Assembly (NCBI RefSeq): GCF_025464955.1
Contig: NZ_JAODNM010000062.1
Location: forward strand, 25,117-89,116
Direction of reading: 5' to 3'
Source: Amycolatopsis sp.
Lineage (GTDB): Bacteria; Actinomycetota; Actinomycetes; Mycobacteriales; Pseudonocardiaceae
DNA: 64,000 nt
Shown: in pieces, positions 31,980 to 40,085 of the stretch
How the letters are laid out: each line of letters opens with the position of its first letter
Numbering within the stretch: position 1 is the stretch's first letter
The notes under the pieces: generated by a model
What the model saw: the letters and a program-made list of their open reading frames with translations, nothing else
Databases searched by the model: none
Told to the model about the DNA's origin: nothing
Program-made: the position numbers and the translations under genes

Positions 31980-32033
31980 GGGTGTTTCCGCTCCACGTAA
32001 GGGCTCTGGTGGTGTTCGGCAGCGGAAACACCC
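31980..32033. terminator. Inverted repeat between converging genes
   Basis: GGGTGTTTCCGCT and AGCGGAAACACCC pair perfectly over 13 bp with a 28-nt loop. It sits between the glycosidase and SRPBCC stop codons. There is no long T-run, so it is a likely but not certain terminator. Confidence 0.5.
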
Positions 32034-32161
32034 GCCAGGGGCGGAACCTCCGGTCGCCACACGCGCGTCGTCGCACTACTCGGGTGATCTTGTTCGCCGA
32101 GGTGTGTCGTGGTCGGTGGTCTAGATGCGTTGATGCAGGGTGTTGCCTGGAGAGGCGTCGG

Positions 32162-33052
32162 CTAGTTGATTGTCAGGAGTCCTTCCGGGATGCCTTCGAG
32201 CCGCACCTCGACCCACATGGTGCGCCAGTTCTTGTTTTCGTGGTAGCGGCGCAGTTCCGCCAGGCCGCCGAGCGCACCCAGCCAGCCGGCGTACGGCGGC
32301 CGGGTTTCGTCGAATCCACTTTGGACATAGGTCAGCCGGGTGTGCCCCGCCGAGTCGGCCAGCTCCCAGGACTCGACCATGTCGCCCCAGTCGACCGACA
32401 TCGAACGGCCCGGCTGGATGTCGACGATGTGCGCGGGTTCGGTGTTCGCCTCGAAACCGCCCATCGCCCAGCGGCCGCCCGGGTACAGCTCGGCGTCGAC
32501 CTTCGCGCCGAACCATCGGGAGAACTGCTCCGGCTCGGTCAGCGACGCGTAAACCGCGAGCCGGTCGGCGTCGATCAGGATCTCGCCGCGCAGCACCGGG
32601 CTGGTGAAGTCGCACCGCGCGATGGGTTCCCGCCCTTCGGCGTAGTCAGCCAGGTTGGCCAGGGCCAGCGCCCAGTAGGTGTGCATCAGACTGCGGTTGC
32701 TGGTGTCCGTCAGCAGCTCGGGCCAGCCGGTGACCTCGGTCTGGGTGAGCGTCAGCAGGGTCGATCCGCTGTCCCCGCCCGGTCCTGACTCGGCGGCCAG
32801 TCCAATGTCGACGGTCGTGGTGACGCCGTCGAGTTGCCAGTCGAAGCGCAGCGAGCTGTCATCGACGTGCAGCAGGCGCTGGTTCGGCCCTTCGCCGTCC
32901 GGGGTGAAGCGACCCCAGAACTGGTACCGGTCGGGCAGGTTCACCTCGGCGTGTTCGGTGAGCCAGACCTGCAGCGCCGCCGGGTCGGTGAGAGCGCGGT
33001 GTACCGCGAGCGGTGAGGCGGCGATCCGGATGCGCTTCTTCAACGTGCTCAT
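32162..33052 (-). CDS. Tandem SRPBCC (AHSA1/START-like) protein
   Basis: 296 residues comprising two SRPBCC halves. The first starts KKRIRIAASPLAVHRALTDPAALQVWLTEH, and the second SPVLRGEILIDADRLAVYASLTEPEQFSRWFGAKV. Each ends in a TRLTYVQSGF- or LLTLTQTEVTGWPEL-type strand. SRPBCC domains bind hydrophobic ligands; AHSA1-type members are often encoded with an ArsR repressor. Its ATG overlaps the ArsR-type gene stop (ATGA). The ligand and role are not known. Converges with the glycosidase gene over a 13-bp inverted repeat. Confidence 0.88.
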   Translation of the reverse strand: MSTLKKRIRIAASPLAVHRALTDPAALQVWLTEHAEVNLPDRYQFWGRFTPDGEGPNQRLLHVDDSSLRFDWQLDGVTTTVDIGLAAESGPGGDSGSTLLTLTQTEVTGWPELLTDTSNRSLMHTYWALALANLADYAEGREPIARCDFTSPVLRGEILIDADRLAVYASLTEPEQFSRWFGAKVDAELYPGGRWAMGGFEANTEPAHIVDIQPGRSMSVDWGDMVESWELADSAGHTRLTYVQSGFDETRPPYAGWLGALGGLAELRRYHENKNWRTMWVEVRLEGIPEGLLTIN

Positions 33053-33666
33053 CGATTTTCTCCTTGTCGGATGGTGTCTTCTTCGTCGTGGGGGCGGTCG
33101 GGGTAGCAGGCGACGGCGAGTTTGAACGCGTCGCCTTCGTCGCCGCCGTATTTGGTGAAGAGGTCCTGCAGGGCGGTCTTCAGGTCGGCCATGAACTCGG
33201 GGCGCCGGTCCGGTCGCACCCGGATCTCGCCGGAGACGCCGAGTGACGGCAGGTCCGCTTCGCTGTGCTGGCCTGCTTGGTGGGCCGCTTGGGTGTGGAG
33301 GTCGGCGACGTCGGACTGGACCTCTTCCATGAGGTCGAGGAGGTAGCCGAGGCTGGCTTCGTCACGTTGCTGGCGTTGGCCGATCCGGCCGACGAGGCGC
33401 GGGGAGAGCCAGTAGGCGCGCGCGGTGGCCTGGTAGACACCCTCGTTGATGCCGCGCACCCGGCGCTCGTCGACCAGGGTGACGAGGCCGTGCTCGACGA
33501 GCCGCTTGACGTGGTAGTAGACGCGCTGCTGGGTCTGGTCCAGCCGAGCGGCGACCTCGGTGCACGAGCGCGGCTCGGCCAACTGCCGCAGTACCTCGAT
33601 GCGCTGCGGTTTGAGCAGCGTCTCGGCCTGCTCGACGCGCTCCAGGTAGAGGAGGTCTCTGATCAC
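33049..33666 (-). CDS. Winged-helix (ArsR-type) regulator, probably leaderless GTG start
   Basis: 205 residues from GTG 33666. The N-terminal winged helix is clear: LLKPQRIEVLRQLAEPRSCTEVAARLDQTQQRVYYHVKRLVEHGLVTLVDERR. The remainder is helical (YLLDLMEEVQSDVADLHTQAAHQA) with a beta-rich end. A TTGACA-17-CAGAAT promoter ends 7 bp before the GTG, so translation is probably leaderless. No ribosome site exists, and starts further upstream would lie inside the -35/-10 region. The A/T-rich promoter carries repeated CAAAAATTA units, which are likely operator DNA for autoregulation. Forms a two-gene operon with the SRPBCC protein. Confidence 0.88.
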   Translation of the reverse strand: MIRDLLYLERVEQAETLLKPQRIEVLRQLAEPRSCTEVAARLDQTQQRVYYHVKRLVEHGLVTLVDERRVRGINEGVYQATARAYWLSPRLVGRIGQRQQRDEASLGYLLDLMEEVQSDVADLHTQAAHQAGQHSEADLPSLGVSGEIRVRPDRRPEFMADLKTALQDLFTKYGGDEGDAFKLAVACYPDRPHDEEDTIRQGENR

Positions 33667-33702
33667 AAAAATTATTCTGTACGCAAAAATTACTTTTGTC
33701 AA
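33667..33702 (-). promoter_or_regulatory. Promoter and probable operator of the ArsR-SRPBCC operon
   Basis: The -35 TTGACA is at 33702-33697, then a 17-bp spacer and the -10 CAGAAT at 33679-33674, followed by the GTG start 7 bp later. The + strand shows direct repeats ACAAAAATTA and GCAAAAATTA and an ACAAAA/TTTTGT inverted pair, standing out in the GC-rich surroundings. Confidence 0.65.
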
Positions 33703-33730
33703 TTGGTCGACGACGACTTCGGTCGGGTGC

Positions 33731-34198
33731 CTAGACCAGCGTCGTGATGTAGCTGAGTAGGGCGTGGCGGACCTCGGCTCGGACGGCGGCGCCGGCGGGT
33801 CGGCCCAGGGCGTACAGGCCGTTGGTGATGTTCATGATCATCCCGGCCGCGACGGTCCGGCGGTCATCCGACAAGTCCGGTGCCCCGCGGCGGAGGAGTA
33901 CCACGATCCGGTCGTTGATCGCTTCGGCGACGCCGGGTGAACGTGTGACGCCCGGGGTCGACAGCAGGAACCCGAGCAGGCCCGGCGGGTCCTGGTTGAG
34001 GGGGGCGTGCACTTCGAGCGCGCGGTCGACGAGGTCGGCAGGGTCGAAGTCGGCGGTGACGGCGAGATGGGCATCCAGCACGTACGGAATCGACCGCCAC
34101 ATCCGGTTCGGCCACTGGGTCACGCGGGCGTCCTGGTCCACAAGCGACTCGCCGTGGACGGTCGAGGTCACCCACGGCACGGAATTCGCGCGGTACAC
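33731..34198 (-). pseudogene. TetR regulator remnant lacking the DNA-binding domain
   Basis: From about 34150 to 33731 the minus strand encodes a typical TetR C-terminal ligand-binding domain (TQWPNRMWRSIPYVLDAHLAVTADFDPADLVDRALEV...GLLGFLLSTPGVTRSPGVAEAIN). The N-terminal helix-turn-helix that should precede it is absent. Upstream sequence is instead the inside of a divergent monooxygenase remnant. So a deletion removed the 5' halves of both divergent genes and their promoter. The open frame to 34198 would add only a chance N-terminus. Confidence 0.75.
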
Positions 34199-34995
34199 GT
34201 GTTCGTTCCTCTACCTGTGCAGCGGCTACTACAGCGCAGACGTCGGGCACGTCGTCGACTTCCCCGGGCAGGAGGACTTCGGGGGCCGGATCGTGCACGT
34301 TGCGAACCGGATTCGCGCGTACCTGCCGTCAGAACTCGCATACCGGGTGATCCGGACGCGGAACATCGTGCGCGCCAACCTGTTCTACCAGTACTTCCGG
34401 CTGCGGCCCGCGCGTGCTGCCGCGCTCCTCCGGGGCGGAATTGCCCTTCAAGTCGGCGATTCGGTGCCGATCGACCCGCATTTCTCGCCCGACTACGCCC
34501 CTTGGGACCAGCGGCTTTGCCTGGTTCCCGACGGTGACCTGTTCAAGGCACTCAAGGCGAAGCGAGCGTCGATGGTCACCGATCGGATCGAACGGTTCAC
34601 GCCTCGGGGCATCGAACTGGTCTCCGGCGAGGAACTCGACGCCGACATCATCGTGACCGCGACCGGCCTCAAGATGGTGTCCTTCGGGCAGATCAGCTTC
34701 GTCGTGGACGGCACGCCGGTGGACCCGGGCCGCACGTTGGCCTACCAGGGCATGATGTTCGACGGCGTCCCGAACCTCGCGTGGTCCGTCGGCTACACCA
34801 ACCAGTCGTGGACCACGGCTACACGGAGTGTGCCCCGCGGGCCGGCGTGGATTCGGCGGGCGAAGGCAGGCCGTTGCTCGACCTGAGCTCCGGGTACATC
34901 AAGCGCGCCGCCGCCGAGCCGCCCAAGCAGGGCGTGCGCAAGCCGTGGCGGTCGACGCAGAACTACCCGCTCGACGTCGTCGCGCTGCGGTTCGG
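34188..34995 (+). pseudogene. Baeyer-Villiger / flavin-containing monooxygenase remnant, multiply deleted
   Basis: The first segment reads RYTCSFLYLCSGYYSADVGHVVDFPGQEDFGGRIVH. It then jumps to LAYRVIRTRNIVRANLFYQYFR, skipping the second Rossmann GxGxxA segment normally in between. It continues PWDQRLCLVPDGDLFKALKAKRASMVTDRIERF...DADIIVTATGL, then NLAWSVGYTNQSWT. At 34811 the frame shifts and another segment is missing before HGYTECAPRAGV...PLLDLSSGYIKRAAAEPPKQG. The N-terminal FAD-binding half is absent. Related enzymes are about 490 residues. It is a decayed gene once divergent from the TetR gene. Confidence 0.8.
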
Positions 34996-35081
34996 CACCA
35001 GAACCGGCGGATACCGTCGTCAGGAACGGGATTCGACGACTCCGGTAGGGTGAAAATGTCGTCGACGCGAGAGCTGAACAC

Positions 35082-35732
35082 ATGCGTACTGATCTGGATC
35101 CCGAGGTCGTCGGCCCGGGAGCGTTCTATCGGCTGCTGACGTCCGTCGTCGTGCCCCGCCCGATCGCCTGGGTGTCGTCGCGGTCGGCGGCCGGGGTCGA
35201 CAACCTCGCCCCGCATTCGTTCTTCACCGTGTCCTGTGTGGACCCGCCGATGGTGCAGTTCACCTCGATCGGGGTGAAGGACTCGCTGCTGAACATCCGG
35301 GAGACCGGCGAGTTCGTCGTCAACCTGGCCAACGAGTCGATGTTCGAGCAGATCAACGCGAGCGGCACGGACTTCCCCCGCGACATCAGCGAGTTCGACG
35401 CGGTCGGGCTCACCCGGGAAACCAGTTCCACGGTGAAGCCCTACCGGGTCGCGGAGTCGCCGGTCGCGCTCGAATGCCGCTTGGAGCGCGATATCGAACT
35501 CGGCAACTCCGGTAAGTCGATTGTCGTCATCGGCAGGGTCCTGCATGCGGCCATCGACGCGGACGTCTTTTCGCCGGACAGGTACGGGGGCTCCCTGCCC
35601 TCGAGCGAGAAACTCCGTCCGCTGGCGCGACTCGGCGGCGACGAATGGTCCCGGCTCGGCGAAATCCTGACCATCGCGCGCATCCCGCATGCCAAGTGGC
35701 CTGGGCACTATAAGAACAAAAGCGACGAATAG
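35082..35732 (+). CDS. Flavin reductase / FMN-binding split-barrel protein
   Basis: 216 residues, with the flavin-reductase-like split barrel: TSVVVPRPIAWVSSRSAAGVDNLAPHSFFTVSCVDPPMVQFTS, LNIRETGEFVVNLANE, then CRLERDIELG and IVVIGRVLHAAIDADVFSP. The SSRSAAGVDNLAPHSFF block binds FMN. Members reduce flavin for a partner monooxygenase or act as FMN-dependent esterase or oxidoreductase. The neighbouring monooxygenase is a pseudogene, so a partner is no longer evident. The ATG at 35082 overlaps no other gene. Confidence 0.9.
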   Translation: MRTDLDPEVVGPGAFYRLLTSVVVPRPIAWVSSRSAAGVDNLAPHSFFTVSCVDPPMVQFTSIGVKDSLLNIRETGEFVVNLANESMFEQINASGTDFPRDISEFDAVGLTRETSSTVKPYRVAESPVALECRLERDIELGNSGKSIVVIGRVLHAAIDADVFSPDRYGGSLPSSEKLRPLARLGGDEWSRLGEILTIARIPHAKWPGHYKNKSDE

Positions 35733-35933
35733 CCGCGACGCTGGGACACACGACCAAGTTCATCGCGGGTGAGCGCCTGCTTGCCGTGCGTGGTCGGCGA
35801 ACTCCCGGTCGCGGCACCTTCGCCATCTTCGGGTAGTGATCGGTGTCTCAAAGAGCACAGGTGTCACTCTTCCGTCAAGGACCATCCGGTGGATGCTTAC
35901 GCTGAGTTCCACAGTGGAATGGAGGCGGGTTCA

Positions 35934-36833
35934 ATGGGTGCGGAATTCTCACTGAGAAGGTTCCTGACCGATTTGGGAAATGTCGCCACGGTACTCGACG
36001 CTCCATTCTCGGAGCCGGCGAACCGGCGGGCGCTGCAGGTGTACGCGGACAGGTTCATCGATGGCCCGGTTTTGCTCCGGACCACCGACCGGCCCGGCGA
36101 TCCGCTCAATTACCGGTTTTATGCGCGTAAGCGCAAGGACACGGTCGGCGTCGCGGTGGGTGCCGGGTTGCTCACCGCGAACGCGAGCCTGGTGCCGCTG
36201 ATCCAGTCGTGGAGCGCGCTCCACGGCGGACGTCCGGAGCAGTCCTGCGACTTCGACGCGGGCCGCGGCTTGGCCAAGACCTGTGTCTATCTCGGGGGTA
36301 CGATCCCACTCGACGACGTCCTCGGCGTCCGCGGAGTGCCGCGCACGGTCCGGCGGCACGCTCCGTTGTTCGCCGACCTCGCGCTGACGAGCTGCCGGCA
36401 CGTCTCCGTCGACTACCTCAACAACGCGGTGACGCTCTATTTCCGCGCGCCGGGGCCGCTGACCGACGAGCAGTGCGTCCGGTTCACGCAAATAGTGGAC
36501 GCGACTCCGCCGGAAAGGAAGCTTGCTCAGGAAATGCAGCGCTACCTTCGGGTTCGGGCATACACGTTCTCGGTCACTATTTCGGTCGAGACGGGGAAGC
36601 TGGAGCGGGTGGGGTTCTACGCGGTCAAGCTTCCGGCGGGCAACTTTCCGAAGATCAACGGCAGGCTTTCGCTGTTCTTTTTCCTCGCGCCGTCCTACGA
36701 CGCCGAGGAGTCGAACGCGGTGCGATGGTCATTCGGTGGCGGCGGCAAGACCTACGTCGAGGCCGAACGAAGCTGCTTCAGCGGTGTCTCCGCCGCGCAG
36801 CCGATGCCGAGAGTAATCCACGCCGCCGGCTGA
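35934..36833 (+). CDS. ABBA-type aromatic prenyltransferase (CloQ/NphB family)
   Basis: 299 residues from ATG 35934, chosen because GGAGG lies 10 bp upstream; ATG 35919 is an alternative. The fold signature is a ten-strand barrel of alternating ABBA elements: VLLRTTDRPGDPLNYRFYARKR, DVLGVRGVPRTVRRHAPLFADLALTSCRHVSVDYLNNAVTLYFR, then RVRAYTFSVTISVETGKLERVGFYAVKLP and a C-terminal SFGGGGKTYVEAERS. It has no DDxxD motif, so Mg-independent catalysis is expected as in CloQ. It attaches a dimethylallyl or geranyl group to an aromatic substrate. No complete biosynthetic cluster is nearby, so the acceptor is unknown. Confidence 0.9.
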   Translation: MGAEFSLRRFLTDLGNVATVLDAPFSEPANRRALQVYADRFIDGPVLLRTTDRPGDPLNYRFYARKRKDTVGVAVGAGLLTANASLVPLIQSWSALHGGRPEQSCDFDAGRGLAKTCVYLGGTIPLDDVLGVRGVPRTVRRHAPLFADLALTSCRHVSVDYLNNAVTLYFRAPGPLTDEQCVRFTQIVDATPPERKLAQEMQRYLRVRAYTFSVTISVETGKLERVGFYAVKLPAGNFPKINGRLSLFFFLAPSYDAEESNAVRWSFGGGGKTYVEAERSCFSGVSAAQPMPRVIHAAG

Positions 36834-36913
36834 TCACTCCATTTGGTCCTTCCTAACGCGACGTTGACCTGCGACGATCGCTCGACCAAACGGAGGCGGC
36901 GAGGGGGACGGCG

Positions 36914-38161
36914 ATGAGCTCGGCCGACATCACGTCCGACACCGAGTCGCAGCCCGTGCGCCCGGTCTCAAGGGCGTGGACAGGTCGCTTCACCTTGTTG
37001 TGGTTCGGGTTCTGGCTGGCCTGGCTGGTGCCCGTCCAGCTGCTCCTGCCTAACCAGCTCGCCGCGCTCGACAGCGTCCACAAGGTCCGCGACTTCGCGG
37101 TGATCAACGGGCTCGCGGGCGTGGTGGCGTTGATCGCGTTGCCGGTCTGCGGGGCGCTGTGTGACCACACCAGGTCGCGGTTCGGCCGACGTCGAGTGTG
37201 GATGGCCGCCGGCATCGTCGTGTTCGTGGTGGCGCTCGCGCTGACCGGGCTGCAGGGCTCATGGGGCGGCGTCGCGGTCTGCTGGCTGGTGGCTTCGCTC
37301 GGCTTCTCGATGTCTTCGGCGGGGTTGACGGCCGCGGTGGCGGACCAGGTGCCGGAGAACCAGCGCGGCAAGGTTTCGGCGGCGATGTTCGGTCCCCAGG
37401 CGGTCGGGATCCTGGTCGGGCTCGTGGTGGTCACCCAGCTGATCACCGGGACGATCACCGGCTACCTGCTGCTCGCGGTGGTCGCGGTCGTCTGCGCGAC
37501 GCCGTTCGTGCTGCGTTACCGCGAATCTGCCGGTAACCAGCCGAAACTGCCGCTGTCCGTGCGCACCCTCACCGACAGTATGTGGGTCAGCCCGCGGGCC
37601 AACCCGGATTTCGCCTGGGCGTTCGGCGGCCGGTTGATGGTCAACTTCGGCAACGCACTGTCCACTACGTACCTGCTGTACTTCTTCACCGACAGCCTCA
37701 AGCTGGCCGATCCGGACAACGCGCTGCTGGTCGCCACCGCCATCTACCTCGTGTTCACGCTGCTCGCGACCTACCTCGGCGGCGCCGCGTCGGACCGCAC
37801 CGGCCGTCGCCGGATCTTCGTCGCCAGCGCGTCGTGTCTGCAGGCGATCGCCGCGCTGCTGCTGGTCATCTGGCCCAGTTTCACCACCGCGGAGATCGCC
37901 GCGGGCTTCCTCGGCGCGGGGTACGGCGCGTTCCTGTCGGTCGACCAGGCGCTGGTCATCCAGGTGCTGCCGGACGCGGAGAGCCGCGCGAAGGACCTCG
38001 GGATCATGAACGTCGGCACCAATGTGCCCCAGTCGCTGGCCCCGCTGGCCGCGGCGCTGGTCATCACTGTCCTCGGTGGATACACCGTGCTGTTCGCCGT
38101 CGCGGGGGTGGCCACGTTGATCGGCGCCGCGATGGTCTATCGCGTGCGTTCCGTCCGATGA
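36914..38161 (+). CDS. MFS transporter
   Basis: 415 residues with 12 predicted helices. Motif A copies are visible in the 2-3 loop (GALCDHTRSRFGRRRVWMAAG) and the 8-9 loop (GGAASDRTGRRRIFVASAS). Early sequence GRFTLLWFGFWLAWLVPVQLLLPNQ and DFAVINGLAGVVALIALP recalls sugar-type or SLC45-like MFS carriers. It is a plasma-membrane proton- or solute-coupled carrier with unknown substrate. It lies 13 bp before the SDR gene, so the two are probably co-transcribed, and it follows the prenyltransferase by 80 bp. It may export or import a product related to that gene set. Confidence 0.9.
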   Translation: MSSADITSDTESQPVRPVSRAWTGRFTLLWFGFWLAWLVPVQLLLPNQLAALDSVHKVRDFAVINGLAGVVALIALPVCGALCDHTRSRFGRRRVWMAAGIVVFVVALALTGLQGSWGGVAVCWLVASLGFSMSSAGLTAAVADQVPENQRGKVSAAMFGPQAVGILVGLVVVTQLITGTITGYLLLAVVAVVCATPFVLRYRESAGNQPKLPLSVRTLTDSMWVSPRANPDFAWAFGGRLMVNFGNALSTTYLLYFFTDSLKLADPDNALLVATAIYLVFTLLATYLGGAASDRTGRRRIFVASASCLQAIAALLLVIWPSFTTAEIAAGFLGAGYGAFLSVDQALVIQVLPDAESRAKDLGIMNVGTNVPQSLAPLAAALVITVLGGYTVLFAVAGVATLIGAAMVYRVRSVR

Positions 38162-38174
38162 GCTGGGGGGTGAC

Positions 38175-39026
38175 GTGGTGAGGCGATCGGTCGACCTTCG
38201 CGGCGCGCACGCGATCGTCACCGGCGGCTCCAGCGGAATCGGGCTCGAGACCGCTCGGCAGCTGGCCGGTCGCGGGGCGACGGTCTCGTTGATCGCCCGT
38301 GGCGAGTCCCGGCTGGAGGCCGCCGCGGACGACCTGCGCCACGGGGGAGCGACGGTGCAGACGCGGGCTGTCGACGTGTCCGAGGCCGACGCGCTCAGAT
38401 CGGCGATCGGGGAGCTGGCCGACGCTGCTGGGCCGTGCGAAGTCCTCGTCGCCTGCGCCGGAGTCGCCCGCCCGGGCCGGTTCACCGAGCTGTCCGACGA
38501 AGTGTTCCGGGAAATGATGGAGATCGACTACTTCGGGACGTTGACCGCGATGAGGGCCGTCGTGCCCGGCATGATCGCGCGCGGCCGGGGGAGCGTCGTC
38601 GCCGTTTCTTCGGCCGTCGCGCTGATCGGCCTCTTCGGCTACTCGGCGTACACCCCGGCCAAGTACGCGGTCCGCGGGCTGATGGAGTCGCTGCGAGCCG
38701 AGCTGAAACCGCACGGTGTCCACGCCGCCATCGTCTACCCGCTCGACACCGACACCCCGCAGTACGTCGAAGAGCAGCAGTACAAACCCGCCGAGCTGCA
38801 GGCCCTCAACGGCGGCTTCCGCTTGCTCAGCCCGCAGGAAGTCGCGAAGGCGATCCTCACCGGCATCGATCGCCGCCGCTTCGCGATCTGCCCTTCGCCG
38901 GCGGCCAACGCCATGCGCGTGTTCGCCGGACTGGCCGGCCCGGTGCTCAACTTTTCCTGGGACCGCGCGATAGCCAAGGTCCATTCGGCGAACACCCCAC
39001 CACAGAAGGACCGGTACCTGCCGTGA
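38175..39026 (+). CDS. SDR family oxidoreductase (KDSR-like)
   Basis: 283 residues, start GTG 38175 (a second GTG follows). Complete SDR: TGGSSGIG nucleotide-binding loop at about 18-25, CAGVARPG (NAG-type), catalytic Ser in VVAVSSAVALIG and the YTPAKYAVRG YxxxK at about 160. The C-terminal part (KPAELQALNGGFRLLSPQEVAKAILTGIDRRRFAICPS) and the DYFGT segment resemble 3-ketodihydrosphingosine reductases. The substrate is unproven. Its stop overlaps the GDSL esterase start (GTGA), giving a coupled MFS-SDR-esterase operon. Confidence 0.9.
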   Translation: MVRRSVDLRGAHAIVTGGSSGIGLETARQLAGRGATVSLIARGESRLEAAADDLRHGGATVQTRAVDVSEADALRSAIGELADAAGPCEVLVACAGVARPGRFTELSDEVFREMMEIDYFGTLTAMRAVVPGMIARGRGSVVAVSSAVALIGLFGYSAYTPAKYAVRGLMESLRAELKPHGVHAAIVYPLDTDTPQYVEEQQYKPAELQALNGGFRLLSPQEVAKAILTGIDRRRFAICPSPAANAMRVFAGLAGPVLNFSWDRAIAKVHSANTPPQKDRYLP

Positions 39027-39949
39027 ACAGAATCCGTTCGGCCGCGATCGCGGCGATGGTGGCGGTCGGAATGCTCGCGGCGATACCCGCGAACGCGGCC
39101 GCACCGGTCTATCACGAGTACGTCGCGCTCGGTGACTCCTGGACCGCAGACGTCTTCACGACGTTCCCGCCGACGACGCAGTTCACGCCGCTCGACTGCG
39201 CGCAGTCCGTCACGGACTACCCGCACGAGGTCGCCGGCGCCCTCGGCATCAGCAACTTTCGCGACGCCAGCTGCGGCAGCGCGACGACGGTGAGCCTGAC
39301 GCAGCCGCAGACAGCGGCGCTCGGCGGCGTCAACCCGCCGCAGTTCGACCGGCTCACCCCGACCACCGACCTCGTCACGCTCGGGATGGGCGGCAACGAC
39401 ATCGGCCTCGCCGGCGACATCGAGGGCTGCCTCAACCTGCTGCCCAACCTCGGCCTCGGCACGCCCGCGCCGCTTGGTGGCTACTGCAAGGACAAGCTCG
39501 CGCCGAAGGGCGGGGTCGACAGCGTCGCCGTGGCGATCACCGCGACCGCGCCGAAGATCGCGACCGCGCTGGCGCAGATCCACCAGCGGTCGCCGCACGC
39601 CCGGATCCTGCTGGTCAACTATCTGGCCGGGTTGCCGGCGAACGGGAAGGGCTGCTGGCCGATCGTCCCGGTCCTCGATCCCGATGTGGCGTATCTGCAG
39701 GCGAAGTTCCTGCAGATGAACGCCATGCTCGCAGCCGTCGCGACCGCCTCCCACGTCCAGCTCGTCGACACCTACACCCCGACGCTGGGACACGACGTCT
39801 GCGAGGCCCCCACGGTCGCCGACGTCGCCGGGCTCATCCCGCTTTCGGTGAGCAACCCGCTGCTGCTGGCGTTCCCGTTCCATCCCAACGGCGCCGGAGC
39901 CGCCGCGCAGAGCGAGATCGTCCTCGACGCCGTCCATCACCTGCCCTGA
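39023..39949 (+). CDS. Secreted SGNH/GDSL lipase-esterase
   Basis: 308 residues from GTG 39023, which overlaps the SDR stop. A Sec signal (AAIAAMVAVGMLAAIPANAAA) precedes the block I motif EYVALGDSWTA (catalytic Ser), block II Gly, block III TLGMGGNDIGL and block V AFPFHPNGAG (catalytic His), the SGNH set. Two Cys pairs suggest extracellular disulfides. Streptomyces GDSL esterases of this length hydrolyse lipids or phospholipids outside the cell. It is the last gene of the MFS-SDR-esterase unit. Confidence 0.93.
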   Translation: MNRIRSAAIAAMVAVGMLAAIPANAAAPVYHEYVALGDSWTADVFTTFPPTTQFTPLDCAQSVTDYPHEVAGALGISNFRDASCGSATTVSLTQPQTAALGGVNPPQFDRLTPTTDLVTLGMGGNDIGLAGDIEGCLNLLPNLGLGTPAPLGGYCKDKLAPKGGVDSVAVAITATAPKIATALAQIHQRSPHARILLVNYLAGLPANGKGCWPIVPVLDPDVAYLQAKFLQMNAMLAAVATASHVQLVDTYTPTLGHDVCEAPTVADVAGLIPLSVSNPLLLAFPFHPNGAGAAAQSEIVLDAVHHLP

Positions 39950-40085
39950 AAGGCAGGCAAACGGACATAACAAGCTCTCCCGGGTGATCGGGACATAAGT
40001 CCCATGTCGACGGGACGGTCCCTACGCCAGGATCACCGGTACGACCGGGCGCGGACCGCACCCGGTGAAACCGGGGGAGACCAAG

